Positions 10,201 to 20,704 of a DNA stretch of 56,486 bases are shown piece by piece; position 1 is the first letter of the stretch; every line of letters starts with the position of its first letter. The notes under the pieces are model-generated. The model saw nothing but the letters and a program-made list of their open reading frames with translations, was not told the origin of the DNA and ran no database searches. Both the position numbers and the translations under genes were made by a program. Source of the stretch: Cyanophora paradoxa (taxonomy: Eukaryota; Glaucocystophyceae; Cyanophorales; Cyanophoraceae); NCBI GenBank assembly GCA_004431415.1, contig QPMI01000315.1, forward strand, positions 1-56,486, read 5' to 3'.

Positions 10201-13200
10201 GGCGGGCCACGAAGCCCGCCAGCTCGCCGCGATCGCCGTCGCCGCCGCGCGCGCCTGGCCGAACGACCGCGGCCACGAAGCCCGCCAGCTCGCCGCGATC
10301 GCCGTCGCCGCGCGCGGCCTGGCCGAACGACCGGCGGGCCACGAAGCCCGCCAGCTCGCCGCGATCGCCGTCGCCGCGCGCGCGCCTGGCGAACGCCGGC
10401 GGGCCACGAAGCCCCGCCAGCTCGCCGCGATCGCCGTCGCCGCCGCGCGCGCCTGGCGAACGACCGGCGGGCCACGAAGCCCCGCCAGCTCGCCGCGATC
10501 GCCGTCGCCGCGCGCGCGCCTGGCCGAACGACCGCGGCCACGAAGCCCCGCCAGCTCGCCGCGATCGCCGTCGCCGCCGCGCGCGCCTGGCCGAACGACC
10601 GGCGGGCACGAAGCCCCGCCAGCTCGCCGCGATCGCCGTCGCCGCCGCGCGCGCCTGGCCGAACGACCGCGGCCACGAAGCCCGCCAGCTCGCCGCGATC
10701 GCAGTCGCGCGCGCGCCTGGCCGAACGACCGGCGGCCGCGAAGCCCGCCAGCTCGCCGCGATCGCCGTCGCCACGCGCGCGCCTGGCCGAACGACCGGCG
10801 GGCCACGAAGCCCCGCCAGCTCGCCGCGATCGCCGTCGCCGCCGCGCGCGCCTGGCCGAACGACCGGCGGGCCACGAAGCCCCGCCAGCTCGCCGCGATC
10901 GCCGTCGCCGCCGCGCGCGCCTGGCCGAACGACCGGCGGGCCACGAAGCCCCGCCAGCTCGCCGCGATCGCCGTCGCCGCCGCGCGCCTGGCCGAACGAC
11001 CGGCGGGCACGAAGCCCCGCCAGCTCGCCGCGATCGCCGTCGCCGCCGCGCGCGCCTGGCGAACGACCGCGGGCCACGAAGCCCGCCAGCTCGCCGCGAT
11101 CGCCGTCGCCGCGCGCGCGCCTGGCCGAACGACGGCGGCACGAGCCCGCCAGCTCCGCGATGCGCGCCGCGCGCGCCTGCGAACGACGCGGCACAGCCCG
11201 CAGCTCGCCGTCGCCGCCGCGCGCGCCTGGCCGAACGACCGCGGGCCACGAAGCCCCGCCAGCTCGCCGCGATCGCCGTCGCCGCCGCGCGCGCCTGGCC
11301 GAACGACCGCGGGCCACGAAGCCCGCCAGCTCGCCGCGATCGCCGTCGCCGCGCGCGCGCCTGGCGAACGACCGGCGGGCCACGAGCCCCGCCAGCTCGC
11401 CGCGATCGCCGTCGCCGCCGCGCGCGCCTGGCCGAACGACCGGCGGGCCACGAAGCCCCGCCAGCTCGCCGCGATCGCCGTCGCCGCCGCGCGCGCCTGG
11501 CCGAACGACCGGCGGGCCACGAAGCCCCGCCAGCTCGCCGCGATCGCCGTCGCCGCCGCGCGCGCCTGGCCGAACGACCGGCGGGCCACGAAGCCCGCCA
11601 GCTCGCCGCGATCGCCGTCGCGCCGCGCGCGCCTGGCCGAACGACCGGCGGGCCACGAAGCCCGCCAGCTCGCCGCGATCGCCGTCGCCGCCGCGCGCGC
11701 CTGGCCGAACGACCGGCGGCCACGAAGCCCCGCCAGCTCGCCGCGATCGCCGTCGCCGCCGCGCGCGCCTGGCCGAACGACCGGCGGGCCACGAAGCCCC
11801 GCCAGCTCGCCGCGATCGCCGTCGCCGCCGCGCGCGCCTGGCCGAACGACCGGCGGGCCACGAAGCCCCGCCAGCTCGCCGCGATCGCCGTCGCCGCCGC
11901 GCGCGCCTGGCCGAACGACCGGCGGCCACGAAGCCCGCCAGCTCGCCGCGATCGCCGTCGCCGCCGCGCGCGCCTGGCCGAACGACCGGCGGGCCACGAA
12001 GCCCCGCCAGCTCGCCGCGATCGCCGTCGCCGCCGCGCGCGCCTGCCGAACGACCGGCGGGCCACGAAGCCCCGCCAGCTCGCCGCGATCGCCGTCGCCG
12101 CCGCGCGCGCCTGGCCGAACGACCGGCGCGCAAGGAAGCGGCGCATGCAGGCCTGCAGCTCCACAATGGCCGTGCGGTTTCGGAGGGCAGCCTTGAGCTC
12201 CGCGGAGACGCGCGCGGCCAGCACGTCGAGCTCGTGCTTCCGCACGTGTCTTGAACGCAGGCTCTGGATTTCTCGGCGCGTCCGTGTCGACCTCCAGCAA
12301 CGCTGCGGGCCCGAGTCATTCTCACCTCGCCCCGGGTAGAGGGCAAGGGTCACCTGAATCGACGACGCGGCGACGCGAGCGCGGGCGAAGGCGCGCCGGG
12401 CGACGGAGCCCCGCCAGGAGGCCTGGATCTGGGTTCGGCGTGAGTGGCGCCTAGGCGGCCGCGAGGGAAGGGGGCGGGTCAAGGGTCCGGCCGAGCCGCT
12501 GGAAACCGCGGCGCGTGGGGAGGGGGGCAACCCCCTCCCTGCCTGGCCGGACCTATCCGAGCAAATTTTTTTTTTGGAAGGGGGCGGGTCACCTTCGAGG
12601 CCTGCAGGCCGCGCCACTCGAGGCTGGCGGCCTTCACCGAGCGCAGCAGGGCAGCGCGCTGGGCCCGCCGGAGGGCCCAGGCCCGGATGCGCGCCGTCGC
12701 TGCCGTGCGCGCCGCGGCGAGGGCGGCCGCGCGCGCGGCTGCCGCCCGGCGCTCGGCCTCGCGGCGGGCGGCGCGCTCGAGGACGTCCCGCCAGGCGCGC
12801 TGGATGCGCGTCGCCGCCCGCCGCCGCCGCAGCTCCCGCGCCGCCTCGGGCGTCGGGGGTGGGCCCCGCGGCCGCCGCCGCTTCCACAGGCGCTGGATGG
12901 CGAGGGCAGCCTGCCAAACAGTGAGCGGAGGGCGGGGGCGCGAGGAGGGAGGAGCGGCAGGCGGCGCACGGAGCACTCGGTGGAGAGGTCGAGGAGGCGG
13001 CGGGCGAGGTAGGCGACGAACATGACGACGCAGCGCTCGTCGGGCACCGCCGGCCGCACTAGGTCCTCCGCCCGCACTGCCCCTCCGTCAGGCGCGGGCG
13101 CCGGGGCCGGGGCGGACAAGGGGCCGGGGCTCGCACCGAGCGGGGGCACGCCGCCGATGGAGCGGGCGAGGGAGAGGACGAGGCGGGCGTTGTGGCGCTC

Positions 13201-15825
13201 GGCCTCGAGGGCGGCGCGGGCGCGCTCGGAGAGGCCGCCGCGCCCCGGGCTGTAGCTCTGCATCCAGCGGCCCTCGGCGAGGCCCTCCTCGTCGCTCCCC
13301 TCATCGGCCTCCTCGTCGCCGGGCCGCGGAGCGCCCTTGACGCAGGCGAGGGGCAGCGCGGCCGGCAGGTAGTGGTGCGCGATGGCGCAGAGGGCCCGCC
13401 CGGAGCCGAGCGAGGTCGTCCAGTTGCGGACGCGCACGCCGTGGAGGGCGGCCACGGCGCGCGCCCACTCAAAGAGCGCCGCCTGCACCGCCTCGGGGCC
13501 CTCCCCCTCGCCCTCCGCCCCACCGTCGATCCCCAGCACGCTGCACTCCTCCTGCGCGGCCGCCGCCTCCCCCTCGGGCGCCTCGGCCGCCGCCGCCCAC
13601 GCCCGCTCGCGCGCCGCTGCCGCCTCCGAGCGCAGGCGGGCGACATCGGCGAGGGAGGGCAGGCAGCGCTGCGGGGCGCGTCAGGCGTCAGCGGCGGGCG
13701 GGGCGCGGGTGCCGAGGAGGGCGCACGGAGCGGAAGAGGGCCCAGAGGAGGGCGAGGGTGCGCTCGCGGTGGCCGTCGGCGACGTCCTCGGGCGGGCGGC
13801 GGCGCGCACGCCGGCGGCCTGGACGGCGAGGGCGACGTTGTGGAGGCGGCGGCTGCGCTCCTCCGCGGGGGTGCGGAGCCTGGCGAGGAGGCCGAGGTCG
13901 GCGGCGGGGCTGAGCGCCTGCACGAGCCGCGCGAGGCGGACGCCGTCGCGCAGCGCCCCGGCGAGGCCGCTCGGCCCCGCCACGCGCCAGTCGAACTCGT
14001 CCAGCGGCGCCTGCTCATGCTCGGCGGCGGCGCCCCAGCGGCGCAGGTGCCGCGCCAGGTCCCCCTCGCCCCGCAGCACTGCCCGCCCCAGGGCGCGCAG
14101 CATCTCGGTGGAGGACTTGACGGGCGCCTCCTTGCAGAAGAGGCACTCCTCCAGCAGCCCCGCCCGCTTCGCGCGGTCCAGCAGCAGCACCGTGCGCAGC
14201 AGGCGCCGCACGGCGTCGGGGCCCGGGGTGGCGGGGGCGAGGGGCCCCTCCTCGAGGAAGCGGGCGAGGGGGGCGAGGGGGTCGGCCCCCGCGGGGACGG
14301 GGATGACGAGGCCGTGGACGACCTCGAGGCCGAGGCGGAGCCAGCGGGGCGCGTACGAGAAGAGGAGCGAGAGGAGGCCCTCCCGCACCCCGACGTCCGA
14401 CCGCCAGTCCGTGTCCCCCCGCACCGCGATCTGCCCCGACTCCACCAGCTGGCCCCGGCCCCCGGCCCCGTCAGGCAGGCCGGGAGGGCCGCGCGGGCAG
14501 GCGGAAGGGGGCGGGCGGGCGCACGCGGTCGACGTTGGCGAGGACCGGGGCGAGCTCGTCGCCCTTGTACAGCGCGTGCGCCCGCTGCCGCAGCCGCGCC
14601 TCGGCGAGCCGCGTCGAGTAGTCCCGCAGCGCCGCCTGCCCCGCGTTGCCGGCCTCGGCGCCGCCGGCGGTGGCGGGGGCGGGCGGGCAGAGGAGGAAGT
14701 TGATCCACTCGGTGAAGGCGCGCTCCTGCTTCTCGGGGCCCGACTCGTCGTCGAAGACGTCCCGGTACGGCCCCTGCCGCCGCACCGCCGTCGCCGACCC
14801 CGCCCCCGCGCCCCGCGGCGTGGCCGGCCCGCCCCGCGGCGTGGCCGGCCCGCCCCGCGGTGTGGCCGGCCCGCCCCGCGGTGTGGTCGGCGCGCTCGTG
14901 CCGGCCGCGAGCCTGGGCGAGGCCAGGGGCGCCTGCCGCGGGGTCGCCGGCCCGGCCGCCTTCGGGGGCGCGGGAAGCGCCAGAGGCGGAATGCGCGGGG
15001 CCGAGTCTGCGGCGGGGCTCGGGCAGAGAAGCCGGGTGGGGCGGGCGGGCGCACCGCGGGTGGGCGGAGCGCGGGGCTTCAGGGGCTCCCGCTCCGCCGG
15101 CTTGCGCGGCGCCGGCGAGGGCGCCGGGGCCTGCCGGGGAGTCGGCGTGCCGCAAAACGCGTTCAAAATGCTCTGCTTGAGCACCTTCTTGGCTGCGCCG
15201 GCGACCGGCGGCTTGGCGGCCGCCGCCGGCGCGGGAGGCTTGGCGGCCGATCCCGCGGGGGGCTTCTTCGCCTGCGGGGCGGGGTCAGGCCGCAGGAGCA
15301 AAGCGGGCGGAAAGGGCGCGCCGCCGCCTCGACGCCGACGCCGAGGAAGACGACCTGGAGGCGGTGGCGGCCGCCGAGCTTCAGCAGCGCCGTCTCCCGC
15401 ACGCCGCCCGCCGCCGCCGGCGCCCACGAGACCGACAGCGGCATCGTCGACAGCGGCGGCACGCTCGCCTCGTCGCGGTCCACTGAGAAGCCCTTCGCGT
15501 ACGGGAACTTCTCGACCAGCACCTCGGCGCTGACCAGGCCGTCGTTCTGCAGCTGCAGCTCCAGGAACTTCCGCTGCCCGCGCCTCACCTCCCCAAAGTC
15601 TAGCATCGCCGGCTTTGAGAACGCCGACAGCTGGAGCACCGGCCCAGCCTCCGCGGCTGCCGGCGGTGCGGATGCCAGCGCATTCTTTTCTGGCTCGGCG
15701 AACGCGCCGGCCCCAAGGCCGCGCGCGGCTAGCACCGGCAAGTTCTCCTTATCTGGATGCGCGCACGCGTTAGCAGGGATCCGCCGGCGTCCGCGTGAGA
15801 GCGCATGCTCGCACGAACCTGTCAT
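7262..15825 (-). CDS. ASPM: ASPM-like spindle protein (ASH - two CH - IQ array - ARM-like C-terminus)
   Basis: Reading leftward from 15825: an N-terminal ASH-type beta domain (MLDFGEVRRGQRKFLELQLQ, about 15600-15330); a Pro/Ala-rich linker with ATPRGGP repeats; and the ASPM motif ERAFTEWINFLLCP (about 14730). FSYAPRWLRLGLEVVHG (about 14330) is the ASPM-specific pre-CH helix. CH1 contains LRDGVRLARLVQALS and LHNVALAVQA (about 13970-13800). CH2 contains VRVRNWTTSLGSGRALC, a conserved RHNARLVLSLARSIGGVP helix and VVMFVAYLARRLLDLS (about 13540-12970). Scattered IQ motifs (AATRIQRAWR, LAIQRLWKRR) lead into the 69-bp tandem array (12130-8930), then more IQ motifs. The C-terminus has SGATAIIFGLIRSCNRSLPHLE (about 8000-7940), the ASPM armadillo-like ending. 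ASPM organises spindle poles and binds calmodulin and microtubule minus ends; that role here is family inference. Frame is lost repeatedly in the array. Confidence 0.9.
8930..12130 (-). repeat. 69-bp tandem array encoding degenerate IQ motifs in the ASPM gene
   Basis: About 46 head-to-tail copies of a 69-bp unit. On the minus strand each codes 23 residues containing TAIAASWRGFVAR, an IQ-type motif with Ile, Trp-Arg-Gly and a final Arg, but with Ala where IQ motifs carry Gln. Outer copies (about 8930-9560 and 11370-12130) are almost all identical and in frame. The middle (about 9570-11370) has many one- or two-base losses in short C, G or GC runs, and one strongly shortened stretch at about 11130-11215. 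The copy count is estimated from length divided by unit. Confidence 0.93.
14811..14890 (-). repeat. 21-bp minisatellite coding ATPRGGP repeats in ASPM
   Basis: Four near-identical 21-bp units, differing mainly at one C/T position, code for repeats of ATPRGGP in the linker between the ASH and CH regions of the ASPM-like protein. Each unit holds a Thr-Pro-Arg, a minimal proline-directed kinase site. That these are phosphorylated is only inference. Confidence 0.8.
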
Positions 15826-15989
15826 GCCGAGCTAGGGCCCCGCGGGCCAGATTTGAAGCCGGGAGCGGCCTCCAAGCTAGCTGCGATGGTCCCCTACCTC
15901 GTCGACGCGCTCGCTGGGCTGCGATATGGGTGTTTCGCTCTGACCGTTTTCTTTTCGTTGCAACCTGGCCGGGGGTACGAGACGTTTCG
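15826..15989. promoter_or_regulatory. Short divergent promoter region, ASPM and Hcp-like gene
   Basis: Only about 165 bp separate the ASPM start at 15825 from the chosen start of the Hcp-like gene at 15990, so regulatory sequence is likely shared. An alternative plus-strand ATG at 15886 would shrink the gap to 60 bp. I prefer 15990 because its frame yields a presequence that splices in phase to the next exon. Confidence 0.4.
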
Positions 15990-17359
15990 ATGCTTCACCT
16001 TCGTAGGGCGGCCGCGGCCTCCCTCGCCAACGCGGGGCGCGTGCACACATTGCGCGCAACTCCGGCGGCTCTTACGCAGCCCGTCCGCTGCTTCCAACTC
16101 GGCGGCCCTTTCCGTTTCATTTCTGTCCCCGCGCTCCTGGCGAGCTTCGCCAACGTTGTGAAGGGTCCAGTGCGCGCCTTCCGCGGCCGTTCGCTCGGCG
16201 CGTCCGCGCTCGACAACCGCTTGATCAATCAACGCGCACCCCGTTGATTTCAGTTCGTCGACTGGGTGAAGGATATTGTCAAGACGACGCCCAAGTTCGT
16301 GCTGGGCCACGAATTCCACGTGCGCCTCCCTTGGAATGCCTCTCGCCAATAGCACTGACGCGCGTGCAGGTCCGCATCCTCGGCTCGAAGCAAGGGCAGT
16401 TCTCGGGCGGTGCGCTTAGAGATGCACGCTGTCTCTGGTCGCGCTTTCTGCTAGCTCGAGCGCTACGCCATCGCTGCTAGCGTTACGACGAGCTCGCCGC
16501 GCGCGCGCGACCAAGCGGCTCACCGACGCCCGCGCGCTGCACATGTGCCCCCGCCGCGCGCAGAGATCACCCCGCCCCTCGGCCACGAGGTGCCGCGGCG
16601 CCCGCACGCAGCCGGCCTCGAGCTCGCTCGTATCGTTTTGATCGCGGGCTCGGCCGCAGGGCGTGATGGGGGGCATCGCATTCAAGTGCGACGTGAATTG
16701 CAATTCGGCGGGCGGCGCGGAGGGCGAGAGCGCCGGCGCCGGCGCGGCTTCGGGCCCTGGGACGCCGCGGTACAAGCCGATCAGCTTTGTGAAGGAGTGT
16801 GGGGCGGCGACGCCGCAGCTGCTGGCGGCGCTGGAGACGCAGGAGCCCCTCGAGCTCGTCACCGCGCGCCGCGCCCCGCCCCACGCCCCCCCGCCGGCCC
16901 GCTGGGGCGACGGGGGGGCGGGCAGATCGACTTCCTGCGTGTGGGGCTGGAGGGCCTCTCGCGGGGCCGCACGGAGGAGGTCTACCTCACCATGGAGCTC
17001 CGCGCCGCCCGCCTCGTCGCCATCCGCCAGGCCCCCGCCCCGCCCCGCCCCGCCCCTCCCGGCCCCTCCCACCCCGCCCTCAGTTCGTCGACAAGGACGA
17101 CGGGGCCAAGGACCGGCGGCACCACATGGCGCGCCGCGCCGCGCCTCGCGGCCCGGGCGGGGCTGAGACGGGGCCTCGCGCAGGAGGAGGTCGCCCTCGT
17201 GGCGCGCTCCGTGCGCCTCGTCAACCACCAGACCGGCACCGAGTTCACCGCCGAGGCCCGCGCCCCCCGCCCCGCGCCGCCCCGCCCCGCCCCGCCCCAC
17301 CTCCGCGCCCTGCCGACGCCCACCAGGTGCCCCCCGAGCGCTGGCAGACCGGCTCGTAG
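15990..17359 (+). CDS. Hcp-like (type VI secretion tube family) protein with probable mitochondrial presequence
   Basis: Exon 1 (15990-16157) starts MLHLRRAAAASLANAGRV, rich in Arg/Ala/Leu with no acidic residue, a typical mitochondrial presequence. It splices in phase 0 to FVDWVKDIVKTTPKFVLGHEFH (16254-16319) and to VRILGSKQGQFS (from 16370). Exons between 16411 and 16660 are unclear. From about 16663 GVMGGIAFKCDVNCNS... leads to ISFVKECGAATPQLLAALE, close to the Hcp pattern 'ft+..D.aSP.L..a...G'. Next come IDFLRVGLEGLSRGRTEEVYLTMEL (from 16925), FVDKDDGAKDRRHHM (17084-17128), EEVALVARSVRLVNHQTGTEFTAE, and VPPERWQTGS before a stop at 17359. In Hcp the equivalent parts are 'y..i.L.dv.v.s' and 'E.v.l.f..i...y'. 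Two introns use GC donors. The family call rests on motif spacing alone; a different beta-barrel family is possible. Confidence 0.45.
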
Positions 17360-17400
17360 CGCCTCGATTCCCCGTAGCGTGTAAATATGAGGGGAGGAGG

Positions 17401-20226
17401 CTACTCGTCGTCGGCCGGCTCGGCGGGGGCGGGGCGGCCGCTGCGCCAGGCCTCGTGCGCGGCGCGGTGCCGCTCGAGGGCCCGCTCTGCCTTGCGCCGC
17501 GCGTTCTTCGAGAGCGGCGCCCCGCCCCGTCGTGCGTCGGGAGGCCCTGCGCCGGGTCGCTCCCCGAGGGCGCCGCGCGCCTCGGGCCGGTGTGCCGCAC
17601 CCGCTCGTCGAAGGCGCTGTACTCCCCCGCCTTGAGCTCGGCGAAGAAGCGCTCGGGGGCACCGAGGCGCGCGGGCGCAGGGCGGGCCGGCTGCGGCTTG
17701 GCGGCGGGGGCGGCGGGCTGGGCGGGGCCTCCGGCTCGCAGAAGGCGACGCGGAAGGGGCCCTCCTGGCCGGCGGTGTCCTGCGGGGCGCTGAGCGGGCG
17801 GCGGGGTGCGTGCGGCGGGGTGCGGGGCGGGGGCGGGCCTCGAGGCGGACGCCGAGGGCGGGAGCTCCTTCCCCCGCACCCGGTCGCACGCCGCCAGCAG
17901 CGCCCCCTTCGCCGCCCCGCCCGCCACGCCCCGCGCCGCCTCCCGCACCTGCCGGCCGCCCGTCAGAAGCCGAGCGGGTAAGAGGACGGGAGGGGGAGGG
18001 GGGCGGGCCTCGCTGCGGAAGCGCGCGAGCACGCGGACGACCTCCTCGAAGGCTGCTGCCCCGCTCGAGCCGCGAGGCGGAGGGGCGGGGGCGGGGCGGG
18101 GCGGGGGCGCACGCGGGGGCGGCCGGCGTCGGAGGCGGCGCGGGCCTCGCCGAGGGCCTCCTCGTCGAGGCCGAGGCAGGCGAGGGTCCCCGCACGTGCG
18201 CCCCGCCCCCGCCACCGCCTCCACCACCGCCCTGCGCCAAGGCTCGGCCGGGGCGGGGGCGGGGGGGCGGGGAAGCGCACTCGTTGCGGGCGGAGCGCTC
18301 GCCCCAGTAGGCGTTGGCGCAGGCGACGAGGTCGAGAGGGACTGCGCCGAGGGGCGTCGGGGGGGCAGGCGCCCCGGGCCGCGGGAGGGACCTTCAGGGC
18401 GCGCGGCGTGTCGAAGCTGTCGGCGAAGGCCGCCGCCACCGCCGCCTCCGACGCCCGCACCCTGCCCCCCGCCTCAGCGCCCCGCGCACCCCGGCGGGAG
18501 GGCGGGCGGGGCGCGCCGCTCGCGGAGCTGCCACTCGGCGGGGCCCCACTTGCGGGGCGGGGCGGGGGCCGGGGTGCAGGCGGGGGCGGGGGCGGGGCGG
18601 CAGCGGGCGAGGAAGTCGGCGAAGCGGCGGAGGACGGCGCGGGCGTCGCGGAGGCGGTCGCAGCCGGCAGGGGCGGGGCCCTCGCCCTCGCCGGCGTCGA
18701 ACTCGACGTTGGAGGACCAGGGGTGCGCGGCGCAGAAGGCCCGAAACTCCCCCGGGGTACACCCCCCGAGGAGCTCCCCGACCGTCACGAAGTTCTTCAG
18801 CGACTTCGACATCTTCCGGCCCCGGATGTGCAGGTGCCCTGCCCCCCCCGCCCCCTCAGCTGCCGGGGGCCCCGAGGCGCGAGGAGCCGCGGGACCGCAC
18901 CCGTGTGCCAGAAGTGGGAGCACCAGCGATCGCCAGGTACCCCGGCGTGCGCCCGGCACTGCCGTCCGCGTGAGGGGGAGGGAGGGGGAGGGGGGTAAGC
19001 TCGCACCTGGGCGATCTCGTTCTCGTGGTGGGGGAACTTGAGGTCGATACCCCCCGAGTGCACGTCCAGCCGGCCGCCGAAGAACGCGCTAGGAGGGGTA
19101 CGTGTGGGCCGAGGGGGAGGAGAGAGGCGGGAGGGGTGGGGCGGACTGGGTCATGGCGGAGCACTCGACGTGCCAGCCGGGGCGGCCTGGGCCCCAGGGG
19201 GAGGGCCAGGAGGGGCCGGGCGCGCCCGCCGCCGCCCCCTTCCACAGCGCAAAGTCCCGAGGGTGCCGCTTCCCTGCGCCGCGAGAGGGGGCACGGGAGA
19301 GGAGCGCGGGGCGGATGGCCGCACCCGGGGCGGGGGCCTCCCCGTCCTCGGCGTCCCCCGGCTCGCAGGCGGCCCGCGAGGGGTCGAGGACGCCGTACCC
19401 GTAGGCGGGGGCGTAGGCGACGCTGTCGAAGTAGACGCTGCCGTCCGGGGCGGGGTACGCGAGCCCGTTCTCGACGATCCGGCGCACGTAGGCCACGATC
19501 TCCTCGACGTGGTCCGTCACGCGCGCCACCGCCGTGGGGGGCAGCACCTGCGCGCCCCGCCCCGGCGCGTCGGCCGGCGCCGGGCCCTCGGGAGCCGAGC
19601 GGGGGGCCGAGGGGCGCGCACGCCGAGGCGGGCCATGTCGCGGAAGAACTCGGCCTCGTAGCGCGCGGAGAGTTCCTGCCACGGCACGCCAGCGTCGCCC
19701 GCCCGCCTGATGATCTGCCCAGCCGGCGCTCGGCGGGGCGGGGCGGGGCGGCAGCTGCGGGGGCGTGGTGGGCGGGGCGGGCCTTGTCGTCGACGTCGGT
19801 GACTCCCATCAGGTAGAAGACGTCGTAGCGGAAGTACTGGGTGAGGATCCGCCGCATGATGTCCTGCGACACGTACGTCCTGCGCCCGGGCCCCGCGCCG
19901 CTCGGCCGCGCTGGGCCGCGGAGCGAGCCCGCGCGAGCGCACCGCGCGTGCCCCAGGTGCGCCGCGTCGTACACGGTGGGCCCGCACGAGTACCTGCGTG
20001 CCTGCTCGCCGACTCGCAGACGCGTCGCGCGGCCGGCGCACCACGTCAACGGCCGGCCGCTCGGCGGCTCCAACGGGTCGAGCGCGTGAGTGAGGCTGTT
20101 CAGCACGGAGACAGTGGAGCGCGCCGGTGAGAGTCCAGCCGCCGCCGTCGAGTGCGCGGGGCGGAGCGCGCGCGGTACTGTCTTCGCCGCCGACAGCGCG
20201 GCCACGCCGCCTAACCGCGCCGGCAT
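17401..20226 (-). CDS. CARS: Cysteinyl-tRNA synthetase
   Basis: Class I aminoacyl-tRNA synthetase charging tRNA-Cys. From the start at 20226 ([23 protein letters not shown], a possible organelle-targeting N-terminus): the zinc/HIGH motif [15 protein letters not shown] (about 19985-19940); [62 protein letters not shown] (zinc Cys); [18 protein letters not shown] (about 19060-19010); and [16 protein letters not shown] (about 18815). Then come the helical tRNA-binding parts [38 protein letters not shown] and [14 protein letters not shown]. The C-terminus [25 protein letters not shown] and [22 protein letters not shown] matches the lysine-rich tail of eukaryotic cytosolic enzymes. About eight short introns interrupt it. 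One gene may serve cytosol and organelle through alternative starts; that is inference. Confidence 0.93.
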
Positions 20227-20704
20227 CGCTAGGCAGCTGGCTCGAAGCTGCCAAGATTGTACCCGGGCCCGGGAGTCGCAGGTTCGACACCGGCCGGGAG
20301 GATATCGATGCGCCTCGCGTTCTTGAGCGCGCGAGCCGCGAAGGATGGCGGCGGACAATCGCAGCGATGTGCCGAGAGGAGACAGACAGCTGCGTTTCGG
20401 TGCAGCGAACTCGGCCTCAGCCCGACCTGAGTTCAGCTTGACCAGGCCGTCACCTGACGCCGCCTGAGAGCGCCACACAGCAGCGACCGCGCGATGGTTT
20501 CTGCATTCAAAAAAGCACGTTGCACTCCTCGATCTTCCCCGACCCTTCGCGCCACCGCCCAGCACAGCTGCAGCTAGCCGCCCACCATGGCCCGCCAGCG
20601 CGTGTCTTCCGGCTCCGCCCCGCACACCACCTTCATGCACATGGTCCGTTCCATGCTCTGATGCTTTCGCACGCATCGCTCATGGGCGATCGCAGCGCAC
20701 GGCG
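20227..20704. promoter_or_regulatory. Divergent region between CARS and the orphan gene
   Basis: This 478-bp gap lies between two diverging start codons, and most of it (from about 20260) is also present, inverted, upstream of the second orphan copy (about 40628-41075). It therefore probably carries the orphan gene's promoter. The copy stops about 35 bp short of the CARS start codon. Confidence 0.45.

Noticed and set aside
8930..12130. CRISPR-like regular repeats
   Set aside because: There are no variable spacers; units are directly tandem and protein-coding, in a eukaryotic context.
8327..12196. A 1289-codon open frame on the plus strand over the repeat array, plus other long minus frames there
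   Set aside because: A stop-free 69-bp unit (a multiple of three) keeps several frames open on both strands. Only the minus frame coding WRGFVAR matches the ASPM context on each side.
20250..20310. A tRNA-like B box (ggttcgacacc) with an A-box-like stretch upstream
   Set aside because: The acceptor stem does not pair, the T stem has an A-G mismatch, and the second copy of the region (about 41040-41060) has ggctcgacacc, so the match is not conserved.
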